Shown here: one piece after another, positions 1 through 8,046 of the stretch | Layout of the letters: each line of letters opens with the position of its first letter | Position numbering within the stretch: the stretch's first letter is position 1 | NCBI GenBank assembly: GCA_019636495.1 | Contig: JAHBXL010000017.1 | Location: forward strand, 52,583-116,582 | From: Phycisphaeraceae bacterium | GTDB taxonomy: Bacteria > Planctomycetota > Phycisphaerae > Phycisphaerales > UBA1924 | DNA: 64,000 nucleotides | Direction: 5' to 3' | Translations under genes and position numbers: made by a program | Notes under the pieces: model-generated | What the model was told of the DNA's origin: nothing | What the model saw: the letters and a program-made list of their open reading frames with translations, nothing else | Database searches by the model: none

Positions 1-421
1 ACAGCAGGTTGCCGTGCTGCAGCGTGTCCTCGGCCGCGCCGAGCATGGAGGCGCGGATGGTCTCGAGGTCGGAATGCCCGAAGAAGTGCACACCGATGCC
101 CGTGATCATGTCCCACTTCACCGACCCATCGAGCAGTTCGACCAGCGCGCCGTTGCCGACGCCGGAACCGAGGTAGGGATAGAGCAGCCCGCGGCCGCGA
201 ACATCGGCGGCTTCTTTCAGCAGCGCGTCGTAGGAGACCTTGAGGTCTTCGCGTGGCGGGCGCACATCGGTGATCTTCGCGCTGTGCCTGCCGACCTCAG
301 CGACGGCGGAGTCAATCGCGGCGTGTAGCGCGGGGCTGGAGAACAGTTGTTGGCCGATAGTCGCTGCCGCGGCGGGCGCAGGCGTGGAAGGCGAGACAGG
401 ACGATTTACGGCGGTGGTCAT
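1..421 (-). CDS. Class III PLP-dependent aminotransferase, N-terminal part (runs off left edge)
   Basis: The minus-strand frame is open from an ATG at 421 to the window edge, giving about 140 residues with no stop. GGAG lies about 8 bases upstream of the ATG. After a Pro/Ala-rich start, the region around residues 75-110 reads RGRGLLYPYLGSG, then VELLDGSVKWD, then GIGVHFFGHS. This pattern fits the N-terminal substrate-entry segment of class III (ornithine/acetylornithine-type) aminotransferases. The PLP lysine lies beyond the edge, so the substrate cannot be judged. The first REP-like hairpin begins about 100 bp upstream of its start. Family assignment is from motif memory and is moderately sure; any more exact role is unknown. 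Confidence 0.6.
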   Translation of the reverse strand, partial: MTTAVNRPVSPSTPAPAAAATIGQQLFSSPALHAAIDSAVAEVGRHSAKITDVRPPREDLKVSYDALLKEAADVRGRGLLYPYLGSGVGNGALVELLDGSVKWDMITGIGVHFFGHSDLETIRASMLGAAEDTLQHGNLL

Positions 422-519
422 CACGATCTCCGATGCACAGGGTGGCGCCGGTCTGCAGGTCGGGGCATCCCGACCATGCAATCCTATCGGCCGTTTCGAG
501 CCTGGGTCCGCGCGCGTGC

Positions 520-1146
520 GCCTGAAGGCGAACCAGAATGAAGCCCGTTGAAACGGGCTGGGGCATTGGTGCAATCGGTATGTGTTGCCGCGCTTCGATA
601 CCACGCCTGAAGGCGTGGCCTAAGAGCGAGCAAGCCCGCTGAAGCGGGCTGAAGAGGCCGCCTTCGTCTGCCACCCCCAGCATCGGAGACCGAGCGCAAC
701 CGGCCAATGCAGTTTGGCGGTTGGACAAATCTACACAGCCGCGCCGGGAGGCGTGGCCCAAGAGCGAGCAAGCCCGCTGAAGCGGGCTGGAGAGGCCGCA
801 AGAGTCAGTTGACGCTCTTCTGACATCGCCAACAGAACTGGTTCGGCGATCGAACGGAACCGGCCAACGCGGCCAAGCGGTGCGACATTTCCACAGGCCG
901 CTTCAGCGGCTTTGCCCGCATTCAGGCCACCGCTTCAGCGGTGGTAGAGCGGGCCGCCGTGGCCAACCAACGCTGTCCGCCGGCCCGCGTGTGGCGACTG
1001 GATAGACCGTGTATTGAGGCCGCTTCAGCGGCCTTGCTTGCTCTCAGGCCACCGCTTCAGCGGTGGTAGAGCGGGCCGCCACATCGCCCCGCTTGTCCCC
1101 GCATTCCAGCCCGTTTCAACGGGCTTCGATCTCCGTGCCTTCAGGC
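520..1146. repeat. Left REP-like hairpin array flanking the RAYT gene
   Basis: This stretch has no supported gene and is filled with short GC-rich hairpins. In order they are GCCTGAAGGC (520-529), GCCCGTTGAAACGGGC (543-558), CCACGCCTGAAGGCGTGG (601-618), GCCCGCTGAAGCGGGC (634-649 and 772-787), GCCGCTTCAGCGGC (897-910 and 1018-1031), CCACCGCTTCAGCGGTGG (927-944 and 1049-1066), GCCCGTTTCAACGGGC (1109-1124) and GCCTTCAGGC (1137-1146). Loops are TGAA or its complement TTCA. Conserved spacers such as AAGAGCGAGCAA join the hairpins into two-hairpin units, in one orientation on the left and the opposite one on the right. The organisation is that of BIME/REP clusters. Confidence 0.85.
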
Positions 1147-1647
1147 GTTCGCCAGACGCTTCCAGTAAACTGGTCCCATGCCACGCAACGTCTACTGGGA
1201 ACTGCACTACCACTTTGTATGGCGCACCAAGGACAACTCGCCGATGCTCGCGCCGGCCGTCGAGCAACTGACGCACAAGTTCCTGGTTCATCGTGCGCTG
1301 CAGACACCCGAGGCCATTGTGCACGCGGTCGGCGGGATTGAGGACCATGTGCACATGGCGGTCAGCCTGCCGCCGACAGTTCAACTCGCCGAGTGGGTCG
1401 GCGACTTGAAGGGTGCGACCTCGCACCACATCAACCATGGGCCATCGGGCCCTGGCGCGCTGGCGTGGCAGACCGGGTACGGCGTCGTGTCGTTCGGCAA
1501 GCGCGACCTGCCGTGGGTCGTGGAGTATGTGCGAAACCAGCGCGAACACCACGCCGCGGGGCGCGTTCAAGATCGGCTCGAACGGATCACGCAGATGGAG
1601 GTTTCGCCGCCTGAAGGCGAACCATGTTGAAGCCCGTTGAAACGGGC
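1109..1647 (+). mobile_element. RAYT-containing unit bounded by inverted REP modules
   Basis: The transposase gene sits between two inverted copies of one module. On the left, GCCCGTTTCAACGGGC (1109-1124) is followed by GCCTTCAGGC (1137-1146) and GTTCGCC. On the right, GCCTGAAGGCGAACC (1609-1623) is followed by GCCCGTTGAAACGGGC (1632-1647), the reverse complement in the reverse order. The unit is 539 bp. Such palindrome-bounded single-gene units match the REPtron arrangement known for RAYTs, which are IS200/IS605-like Y1 enzymes that use hairpins rather than classical terminal repeats. Whether this unit still moves cannot be told from one copy. Confidence 0.7.
1178..1630 (+). CDS. REP-associated tyrosine transposase (RAYT, IS200-like Y1 family)
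   Basis: The product has 150 residues, the usual size of Y1/IS200-type transposases. The N-terminus YWELHYHFVWRTK matches the family's first strand. The metal-binding HUH motif is H57-V58-H59. The C-terminal helix holds the candidate nucleophile Y117 in EYVRNQREHH, so both catalytic elements are intact. Family members nick single-stranded hairpin DNA through a 5'-phosphotyrosine bond. The REP-like hairpins on both sides are the expected substrates. The last residues (EVSPPEGEPC) and the stop codon are encoded by the first hairpin of the right-hand array, so the repeat forms the end of the gene. The ATG at 1178 has no clear Shine-Dalgarno site. Confidence 0.88.
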   Translation: MPRNVYWELHYHFVWRTKDNSPMLAPAVEQLTHKFLVHRALQTPEAIVHAVGGIEDHVHMAVSLPPTVQLAEWVGDLKGATSHHINHGPSGPGALAWQTGYGVVSFGKRDLPWVVEYVRNQREHHAAGRVQDRLERITQMEVSPPEGEPC

Positions 1648-2030
1648 TGCGGTGCCAAATGTGGGATCGGGTTGGTGCCGCACCTGTGCACCACGCCTGA
1701 AGGCGTGGCCTGAAAGCGGGAAAGCCCGCTGGAAGCGGGCTGAAGAGGCCGCCTTCGTCTTCCAACACAGCTTCGGCGATCGATCGCAACCGCCAAAGCA
1801 GCCTGAAGGCTCAACATATCTACAGGCCGTTTCAGCGGCCTTGCTCGCTTTCAGGCCACCGCTTCAGCGGTGGTACAGCAGGCCGCCACGGAGCAACGCC
1901 CGCGTGTGCATTCCAGCCCGCTTCAACGGGCTTCACGTCCAGCGGCTTCAGCCGGTCGATTTCGTCGTCGCCGCGCCGCGTTACCACTAAAGGCGTGGCC
2001 TAAGAGCGAGCAAGCCCGCTAGAAGCGGGC
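1609..2030. repeat. Right REP-like hairpin array
   Basis: The gene-free 1631-2073 stretch holds the same hairpin classes as the left array. They are GCCTGAAGGC (1609-1618 and 1801-1810), GCCCGTTGAAACGGGC (1632-1647), CCACGCCTGAAGGCGTGG (1691-1708), GCCCGC-stem hairpins (1724-1740 and 2014-2030), GCCGTTTCAGCGGC (1826-1839), CCACCGCTTCAGCGGTGG (1856-1873) and GCCCGCTTCAACGGGC (1916-1931). The order repeats that of the left array, as if one compound module had been duplicated around the transposase gene. Several stems differ by one base between copies, so the two arrays have diverged. Nothing else is seen between 2031 and 2073. Confidence 0.83.
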
Positions 2031-2073
2031 TGGAGCCCAAGAACAGCCGCCGCTGGTTGCCTTGCACTCCACC

Positions 2074-2559
2074 CTACCAGTCGTTGGCTGTCTCAGGCCG
2101 CGCCTTCCCGCACTCCGGGCACACCACGCCTGCGGGCACGCCGGTGCAATCGTAGCCGCACTGTTCGCATACACCGTGTCTGCCACGCTTCTTAAGTCTC
2201 CTCCAGACCCACAGTGTCCCCAGCATCGACACGCCAGCGGGAATCCACAGCGGCACGGTCAGCATCCATGGGCCGCCGGGCAGGTGAAACACACGTGGCA
2301 ACCAACAACTCGTTGCGCTGATCCGTCCGAACTTCATGCCAAGTCCAGAGCCGTCAAAGTCAAACGCTACCTGCTCAAGAAACTGCTCTGAAATCACCCA
2401 AATGTGAATGCTGCCCGAAAAGCAGAGCACGCTCACTGGATGATCAACATGCCAGCAACTCCAATGCATGGAAGCGACCCACAATCCAACCAGACACAGG
2501 CTCAACTTGAGCGCGAGCCTTCTTCCTGACATCATCCTGTGACCACAGAGAAGACTCAT
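2074..2559 (-). CDS. Small membrane protein with C-terminal zinc ribbon
   Basis: The product has 161 residues. The ATG at 2559 overlaps the TGA of the upstream M20 peptidase gene (ATGA), which favours this start and translational coupling. Hydrophobic stretches near residues 14-30 and 95-120 suggest two membrane segments, followed by a basic RRLKKR stop-transfer segment. The C-terminus reads CEQCGYDCTG, then VCPECGKA: two CxxC knuckles that would bind one zinc ion. Small proteins of this membrane plus CxxCGY/CPECG type are common in planctomycetes and have no assigned role. A second gene of similar design lies at 56573-56959. Function unknown. Confidence 0.7.
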   Translation of the reverse strand: MSLLCGHRMMSGRRLALKLSLCLVGLWVASMHWSCWHVDHPVSVLCFSGSIHIWVISEQFLEQVAFDFDGSGLGMKFGRISATSCWLPRVFHLPGGPWMLTVPLWIPAGVSMLGTLWVWRRLKKRGRHGVCEQCGYDCTGVPAGVVCPECGKARPETANDW

Positions 2560-3893
2560 TGACCGCCTGATTTCCTCTCACTCCCCCCCACCCTCATCAT
2601 CACCACCGCCAGCATCTGACACCTCGCCACCAGGCTCGTCAGGTCGATCCACTCATCGGTCGTGTGCAGCCCGCCGCCCTTCACGCCCATCGTGTCGATC
2701 GTCGGCAATCCCGCGGCCTGCATCAGGTTCCCATCGCACACGCCGCCGGTCTTGCCGAAGGGCAGGGGCATGCCAAACTCCTGCGACACCTCGCGTGCAA
2801 GGATTGCGAGATTCTGTGTTTCCGGGGTCAGCGGTTTGGCGGGGCGGGCCAGCGCGGTGCGAACCTTGATTGTTGCGCCCTCCACGCCGGGCTCGCGCTG
2901 CAGGTCCATCAGCCGTCGCTCGATCTCCAACCACGCGGCGTGGCTGGGGAATCGCGCGTTGCCCCACGCCGCGGCGGAATCCGGCACGGAGTTGGTGGTT
3001 TTGCCGCCGCGAATGGGTCCGATGTTCAGCACGAAGCCCTCGTGCGGTCGGGGCATCGCCGCGACGCGATTGATGGCGACCGCCAGCGCGTTCACGGCCG
3101 ACACGCCCGATGTGAAGTCGCGCCCGACGTGCGCTGACCGGCCGAACGCCTCGATGATGAACTGCGCGCTCCCCGCACGTTCGACCACGAGGCCGCCATC
3201 GCTCATCGCGGGCTCGAGCGCGAGCCCCATCCCCCCACCACCCCCACCCCCACCACCCCCACCACCCCCACCACTGCCGCCCGCCGCGGCGACGCGCGCT
3301 GCCTCTTCCACGATCGCCTTCGCGCTGTGATAACTGCCGGTCTCCTCATCGGAGTTCAGCACGACGCTCACGCGCGGCAGCGCACCGCACTCCGCCAACG
3401 CTTCCATCGCGGCCATGGCGATCACCAGCCCGCCCTTCATGTCGGCGCACCCCGGCCCGGTCGCGCGGTTCCCATCCGCCGACACTGCCAACTCGCGGAA
3501 CGCTCCGCGCGGGTCGTGCACGGTGTCGAGGTGACCTGCGAGCATGATCGCCCGTGCATCGGCTGCCGCGGCGTTCTTCATCGCGCCCGAGTTCCAATCG
3601 CCGATCCGGCAGACCGCCGTCGGCGGGACTGAGCGGTGGGCAATGCTGGCCGCGGCATTCGAGTCGCCTGTGTACAGCCAATCGGGGCGCGGGTCGCCGG
3701 GCACCAGTTGGCACACCGCCCCCACCGCCTTGAGCCTTGTGCACAGCCGCTCGCGCGTTTCATCGAGCGCGGGGGAGTTGGCCCCGCCGCTTCCGGTCGG
3801 CAGGCCGACGTGCAGGCGCAGGTCGTCGAGCAACGCGCTGCGGCGCTGCTCGATCGACCGGCAGACTCGGGACTCGGATTCGCTCAGCGCCAT
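2556..3893 (-). CDS. M20-family zinc metallopeptidase (carboxypeptidase G2/ArgE-like)
   Basis: The product has 445 residues. The ATG at 3893 is preceded by AGGAG about 5 bases upstream, better than the GTG at 3905. M20 zinc and catalytic motifs are present: AGHLDTVH (first His and Asp), GPGCADMKGG (bridging Asp), NSDEETGS (catalytic Glu pair) and a late GGGLHTTDEW (last His). The middle part from FGRSAHVGRDF fits the dimerisation domain. M20 enzymes hydrolyse peptide or N-acyl amino acid bonds; the substrate cannot be told here. About 220 residues in, a run of 14 glycines interrupts the protein just before the dimerisation domain. The downstream gene overlaps by 4 bp, and dapF lies 66 bp upstream on the same strand. 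Confidence 0.85.
   Translation of the reverse strand: MALSESESRVCRSIEQRRSALLDDLRLHVGLPTGSGGANSPALDETRERLCTRLKAVGAVCQLVPGDPRPDWLYTGDSNAAASIAHRSVPPTAVCRIGDWNSGAMKNAAAADARAIMLAGHLDTVHDPRGAFRELAVSADGNRATGPGCADMKGGLVIAMAAMEALAECGALPRVSVVLNSDEETGSYHSAKAIVEEAARVAAAGGSGGGGGGGGGGGGGGMGLALEPAMSDGGLVVERAGSAQFIIEAFGRSAHVGRDFTSGVSAVNALAVAINRVAAMPRPHEGFVLNIGPIRGGKTTNSVPDSAAAWGNARFPSHAAWLEIERRLMDLQREPGVEGATIKVRTALARPAKPLTPETQNLAILAREVSQEFGMPLPFGKTGGVCDGNLMQAAGLPTIDTMGVKGGGLHTTDEWIDLTSLVARCQMLAVVMMRVGGSERKSGGQ
3231..3275. repeat. CCACCC-type low-complexity repeat encoding poly-glycine
   Basis: The plus strand is a nearly pure tandem of CCACCCCCA-like units, with only C and A for about 45 bases. On the minus strand it encodes GG-S and then 14 consecutive glycines in the M20 peptidase. 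Codons are GGT and GGG mixed, so it is an imperfect microsatellite. Changes by whole codons would alter linker length without shifting the frame. Confidence 0.8.
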
Positions 3894-3959
3894 TGGTCTC
3901 CTCACGCTGTCGGTTGTGCCGGACTGATCGCTCGACTCCCCCCGCGCTGCACCGGTGGT

Positions 3960-4880
3960 TCATGGCATCGGCCACTCGCCCTCGAAGACTTCCTCGGCCG
4001 GGCCGGTCATGAACACATGATTGCTTGAGATGTCCCACTCGATCGACAGGTCTCCGCCCGGCAGGTGCAGCAATGCGCGGCGGTCGAGCCGGCCGGTGCG
4101 CACGCCGGCAACGAGCACCGCGCACGCGCCCGTGCCGCAGGCCTGGGTTGCGCCGGCACCGCGCTCCCATGTCCGCATTGTCGCCTCCCGCGGCGAGTGC
4201 ACAAGGACAAAGTGAGCATTGACCCGGCGCGGGAACGCCGCGTGGGTTTCGATCCGCGGCCCGACATCATCGATCCGCAATCGTGCCAGGCCGTCGGCGC
4301 GGAGGGCGGGATTCGCCGCATCGAAGAACACGACATGCGGGTTGCCCATGGATGCGCAACTGCCGATCCAGGCGCCCGCCTGGCCCGCATCGAAGATGCG
4401 TTCGGCGATGTGCGCACCGCTCGTGCCCGCCGGGCGGGCAAGGCGTGATTCATCGAAGGGCACGCTCGCGGCATCGAGAATCGGCTCGCCCATGTCGACG
4501 GTTGCGCTGGTCAGGTCTCCTTCGCGCGTCTCGTATTCGATGCTCAGCACGCCGCGGCCGGTTTCGATGCGCATCGGCGCGATGCGGATGCCCAATCGGT
4601 CGTGCGCGAACTTCGCCACGCAGCGTACGCCGTTGCCGCACATCTCGGACTCCGACCCATCGGCGTTGAACATGCGCATGCGCACGTGCGCTGCGGAAGG
4701 ATCGGTCGGCGGGCAGACGAGGATCAGGCCGTCGGACCCGACGCCTCGGTGCCGGTCGCTGATGCGCCGGGCGATCTGGGGCAGGTCGGTGCGTTCGGCG
4801 ATGGATCGGGCTGCATCGGTCGAATACGCGTCGATGTAGACGTAGTCGTTCCCGATGCCGTGCATCTTGACGAACCGCAT
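3960..4880 (-). CDS. dapF: Diaminopimelate epimerase
   Basis: The product has 306 residues and converts LL- to meso-diaminopimelate, for lysine and, where present, peptidoglycan. The two catalytic cysteines are both there: C81 in MCGNGVRC and C248 in ACGTGACA. The N-terminus FVKMHGIGNDYVYID is the family signature. The ATG at 4880 has AGGAG 6 bases upstream, starting just past the stop of the upstream M48 gene. The protein is somewhat longer than the usual 270-280 residues, because of short insertions around residues 145-165. No other dap genes are in the window. Confidence 0.95.
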   Translation of the reverse strand: MRFVKMHGIGNDYVYIDAYSTDAARSIAERTDLPQIARRISDRHRGVGSDGLILVCPPTDPSAAHVRMRMFNADGSESEMCGNGVRCVAKFAHDRLGIRIAPMRIETGRGVLSIEYETREGDLTSATVDMGEPILDAASVPFDESRLARPAGTSGAHIAERIFDAGQAGAWIGSCASMGNPHVVFFDAANPALRADGLARLRIDDVGPRIETHAAFPRRVNAHFVLVHSPREATMRTWERGAGATQACGTGACAVLVAGVRTGRLDRRALLHLPGGDLSIEWDISSNHVFMTGPAEEVFEGEWPMP

Positions 4881-4889
4881 GCGCCGCTC

Positions 4890-6404
4890 CTAGAAGCCCA
4901 GCCACGCCGAGGCCGCGACCAGCGCGGCCGCACAGAGGAGTCCCGCCGCGGCGCCGATCTTGATCGTCCGCGCGGTGCTGTCGATGGGCAGTCGTGCGCC
5001 ATCGCGGCCGATGAGTGCCCGCAACCTCGCGATGCGCAGGGCCAGCGACCCGTGCCGCCAACTGCCGCGGCGCAGCGGAACACCGTTGAGCCGGCCGACC
5101 GCCTCCAGCGCGCCGGCCATTGCGCCCGCGCCTTCCGGCGTGACCTGCTTCCCGCCGCTGAGGTGCAGCGCGGCGAAGGCATCGGCCTGCCACTCGAACC
5201 GACGGCTGACGAACATGAACACCGCGACCGCGCCGGCGAGAATACCGAACATCGAACCGATCTCCAGGCCGAGCGCGCCCAGTCCCCACGCCGCATCGAG
5301 CAGCACACCGCCACCCGGGGCGGGCGCGGCGGCGATGTAGAGACGGAGGAGTGCCGAGGCGACGATCGAGAGCCACAGGAGCGTCGCGAGCATGACGGCG
5401 ATGAGCCAGGGCACGTGCCGGTGCCGGACGTGTCCGAGTTCGTGCGCCATGACGGCCTCGACCTGCTCGCGCGGGAGCGAATCCAGCAGGGCATCGGTGA
5501 GCAGGATGTAGCGGAGTCTGCCCCACAGCCCCATGACCGCGCCGTTGATCATCGATCCATGGGTGCGCCACACGAGGAGTTCTCGCACGCCGACGTTGTG
5601 CTCGCGGCACATGTCCTCGAGCCGGGCGCGGATGGGGCCCGGGGCGAGCCGCACGGTGTCCCACACGTAGCGCAGCGCGAGCGGCGCGAGGCTGAGGACC
5701 AGCGCGACGCCGATGAGTTGCGCGCCAAGGAGGACGCCGGGGCGCGTATCGCGGTCGGCCGTGAGCGCGCCGAGCCACGCGAGCGCGCCGCCGACGACCG
5801 CGCGGTTGGCCGCGAGATAGTCGGCGATGCGCTCGGCGCACTCGGCCCAGCCCATCAGCAGCATGATGGGCACGAGGCTGAGCAGCACCTGATGACGGAA
5901 CTGCGTGAGCACGAACCGCGCGCGCGAAGGCACCGGGTACATCGTCGCGCCGGTATCGAGCCCGCGCATGATGATGGCCTGGCGGATGCGCGACTCGATC
6001 GCGTAGTGCCCGGCCCACGAGGCGCAGAACACGGCCAGCGCGGGGGAAAGCGCGACCAGTTCGTCGATGAGGATCACGTCGCCGATCACCATTCGGACGG
6101 CATCGAGCCAGCCCAGCGTCAGCACCGCCGCGGCGAAGACGCACACCGCGCCGACGCGCGCGGCGGCGCATGCGCGGTCGGCCAGCGCTGCGCCCTCGAT
6201 GCGTCCGGCATCGAGCATGGCCGCGCCGGCGCGTGCGCCCAGCAGCGCGAGGAGGGCGAGCGCGGCGAGGGGCAGGAGCGTCATGGGCACGGTCCACCAT
6301 CCGGCCGCGCCGTCGTAGAACGCCGCGAGCGTGCCGCTGCCGGATCGCAGCGAATCGTGGAGCGCGATCGAGGCGAGCATCAGGATGACCAGCACATGCA
6401 GCAC
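4890..6404 (-). CDS. Polytopic membrane M48-family metallopeptidase
   Basis: The product has about 504 residues from a GTG at 6404. No good ribosome-binding site is visible, so the start is uncertain. Several hydrophobic segments lie in residues 3-15, 40-57, 83-98, 172-187, 225-245 and 333-350. The zinc motif HELGH is at 321-325, followed by VRHRH. The third-ligand region EWQAD is at 404-408, as in HtpX/Ste24-type M48 peptidases. These enzymes cleave membrane or lipidated proteins on the membrane face. It lies 9 bp upstream of dapF, probably co-transcribed by proximity rather than shared function. Its frame is the same as the upstream gene, from which it is separated by a TGA and 19 codons. 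Confidence 0.8.
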   Translation of the reverse strand: MLHVLVILMLASIALHDSLRSGSGTLAAFYDGAAGWWTVPMTLLPLAALALLALLGARAGAAMLDAGRIEGAALADRACAAARVGAVCVFAAAVLTLGWLDAVRMVIGDVILIDELVALSPALAVFCASWAGHYAIESRIRQAIIMRGLDTGATMYPVPSRARFVLTQFRHQVLLSLVPIMLLMGWAECAERIADYLAANRAVVGGALAWLGALTADRDTRPGVLLGAQLIGVALVLSLAPLALRYVWDTVRLAPGPIRARLEDMCREHNVGVRELLVWRTHGSMINGAVMGLWGRLRYILLTDALLDSLPREQVEAVMAHELGHVRHRHVPWLIAVMLATLLWLSIVASALLRLYIAAAPAPGGGVLLDAAWGLGALGLEIGSMFGILAGAVAVFMFVSRRFEWQADAFAALHLSGGKQVTPEGAGAMAGALEAVGRLNGVPLRRGSWRHGSLALRIARLRALIGRDGARLPIDSTARTIKIGAAAGLLCAAALVAASAWLGF

Positions 6405-6461
6405 GTGGGCGTTGGTCCCTGTGTCGGTTGCCCGCGCGGCCGTGGGCGTGCGCGGCGCGTG

Positions 6462-7985
6462 TCAGCGCGGCGCGAGGACCTCTCCGAGGTCGATGACCGC
6501 GCCGTTCCACTGGTAGTAATCGGCGTTGAGAACGCCCGCCCGCACACTGGTGAGGACAATGTTGTTGCGCCGGTGGGTCCGGGCGAACTCCAGATCTCCC
6601 GCGCCCGGGCCGGCATAGTCGCTGTTGGCGACGGTCTGCACGTGGAAGTGGTAGTGGGCCAGCGCGCGGGCATCGGCCGCGAACATCTCGGGCGGGGCGA
6701 TGAACGTGCGGTCGTTCTTGCGGTGCGCGGGGCGCGGCTCGAAGAGCGAGGCGCGGAACCGCGACTCGGCGGCCACGCGTCCGCTCGTGGATTCGACGCA
6801 CCGCGCCGCCGCGGCCCAGAGGAGCCCGCCGTACTCGGTGCTGGTGTCGGCGCGGTCTTTGGCGGCCTGCGCGAACAGTTCGGCGATGACGGCGGGCTCG
6901 TGCAGCGCTTCATCGATGACCATGATCGCGAGCAGGTCGCCCCAGGCCAGGTCGGCGCGCCAGTCGCGGAGCGTTTCGCCCTTGGCGCGCATGCCGCCAT
7001 CTGCCCCGCCCGCTCGCCAGGTCCGACGGCCGGCAAGGCGGCGCTCGACGTGCGTGAGCAGTTCCTCGCGTCCGCACGCGACCCACTCGGGTCGGTGCTC
7101 CGCGGCCCAGCGCAGCGGCTCGACGTGCCGCAGCGCGAGCCCCAGACGCTGCTCGTCGGTGAGCCCGTCGAACGCGGCGACCGCCGCGGCCCACCACGCG
7201 CCGCGGGTGGGGTCGTCGGTCGCGGTCATCCTTCGCGCCAGGTCGAGTTCGCTTCCGGAAACGGGCACGATGCCGATGCGTTCCTGAAGAAGCGCGATCT
7301 CGGCGACGGCGGGGTGCGTTCGCAGATCGGAGCGTGCGGCGATGATCGCGGCGCGCTGCTCGCCGCGCGGGTCGAGCCGTGAGAGCAGTTCCCACGCGGC
7401 GGCGCGGGCTTTGTCGGCCATCTCGCCCTCGTCCGCGCCGTTGGCGACCGGGTCGATGAACACGCCGAAGACAATCGCCGCGAGATCGTCGGCGGTTGTG
7501 CCGTCGTGCAGGGCGAGCAGCGCGGCGCGTTCCGGACGGTCGGGGTCCGGGGGCGTCGGAACTGCGCGGGAGAAACTCCGGACCAGCGGCGACGTGAGCA
7601 CGCGCCAGGCCTGGTCGTCGGCCCGCTCCCGCGCTGCACGGCTCACGGCCTCGATCATCGGCCAGCCCGCTTCGGTGGGCATGCGCAGGCGGAGGAGGTT
7701 CAGCGTGTCGGCGCGGCCCTCGGGCGTTGTATCGCGGAGCAGAGCCTCGAGCGCGCGAACTCGGATGCGGTCGCTCGGTCGGCCGATGGTCCACACCAGT
7801 TTCTTGAGCGCCTCGCGCGTTGCCTCGCGGTCGGCCGTCCCGGCCTCGACCTCGCGCCATGCCTGATCGATCGCGCGGAGGCGGCGGTCTTCGCCCAGTT
7901 TGCCATCCGACACATCGAGCAGCGGCTGGGCGCGGCACACCGCCGCACACGCCAGCACCAGCGCAATGGTCAACACCTTCGGCAT
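6462..7985 (-). CDS. Secreted protein of unknown function
   Basis: The chosen start is the ATG at 7985, because the following residues MPKVLTIALVLACAAVCRAQ form a clean Sec signal peptide; the frame stays open upstream to 8033. The mature part has about 487 residues and is rich in Ala, Arg and helices, with no recognised catalytic motif in the first 400. The last 90 residues are more distinctive: HYHFHVQ, NSDYAGPGAGDL, NNIVLTS and LNADYYQWNGAVIDLGEV. That tail looks like a compact conserved domain, which I cannot name. The protein is probably periplasmic. It lies between the acyl-CoA synthetase and M48 genes on the same strand. Confidence 0.7.
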   Translation of the reverse strand: MPKVLTIALVLACAAVCRAQPLLDVSDGKLGEDRRLRAIDQAWREVEAGTADREATREALKKLVWTIGRPSDRIRVRALEALLRDTTPEGRADTLNLLRLRMPTEAGWPMIEAVSRAARERADDQAWRVLTSPLVRSFSRAVPTPPDPDRPERAALLALHDGTTADDLAAIVFGVFIDPVANGADEGEMADKARAAAWELLSRLDPRGEQRAAIIAARSDLRTHPAVAEIALLQERIGIVPVSGSELDLARRMTATDDPTRGAWWAAAVAAFDGLTDEQRLGLALRHVEPLRWAAEHRPEWVACGREELLTHVERRLAGRRTWRAGGADGGMRAKGETLRDWRADLAWGDLLAIMVIDEALHEPAVIAELFAQAAKDRADTSTEYGGLLWAAAARCVESTSGRVAAESRFRASLFEPRPAHRKNDRTFIAPPEMFAADARALAHYHFHVQTVANSDYAGPGAGDLEFARTHRRNNIVLTSVRAGVLNADYYQWNGAVIDLGEVLAPR

Positions 7986-8046
7986 CACGAACGGGCCGTC
8001 CTTTCCTGCGCTGCGGCGCAGCGCACAGAACAATAGCGCACGCCCA

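Noticed and set aside
312..801. Open frames across the left hairpin array.
   Set aside because: Their products are translated palindromes (for example LQPASAGLLAL repeated) and have no independent support.
520..2030. CRISPR array.
   Set aside because: The repeats are palindromic, of several types and in both orientations, with unequal spacers that are themselves repeated. There are no cas genes; the pattern is REP/BIME.
6405..6464. Possible readthrough of TGA joining the secreted protein at 6462-7985 to the M48 gene in the same frame.
   Set aside because: Same frame has a one-in-three chance, and a GTG start is available. The upstream protein ends in a compact domain, and no recoding signal is seen.
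4602..7382. Plus-strand open frame of 926 codons.
   Set aside because: It runs antisense to dapF and the M48 and secreted-protein genes. Its product is Arg/Gly/Glu-rich with no family motifs, which is expected for GC-rich antisense frames.
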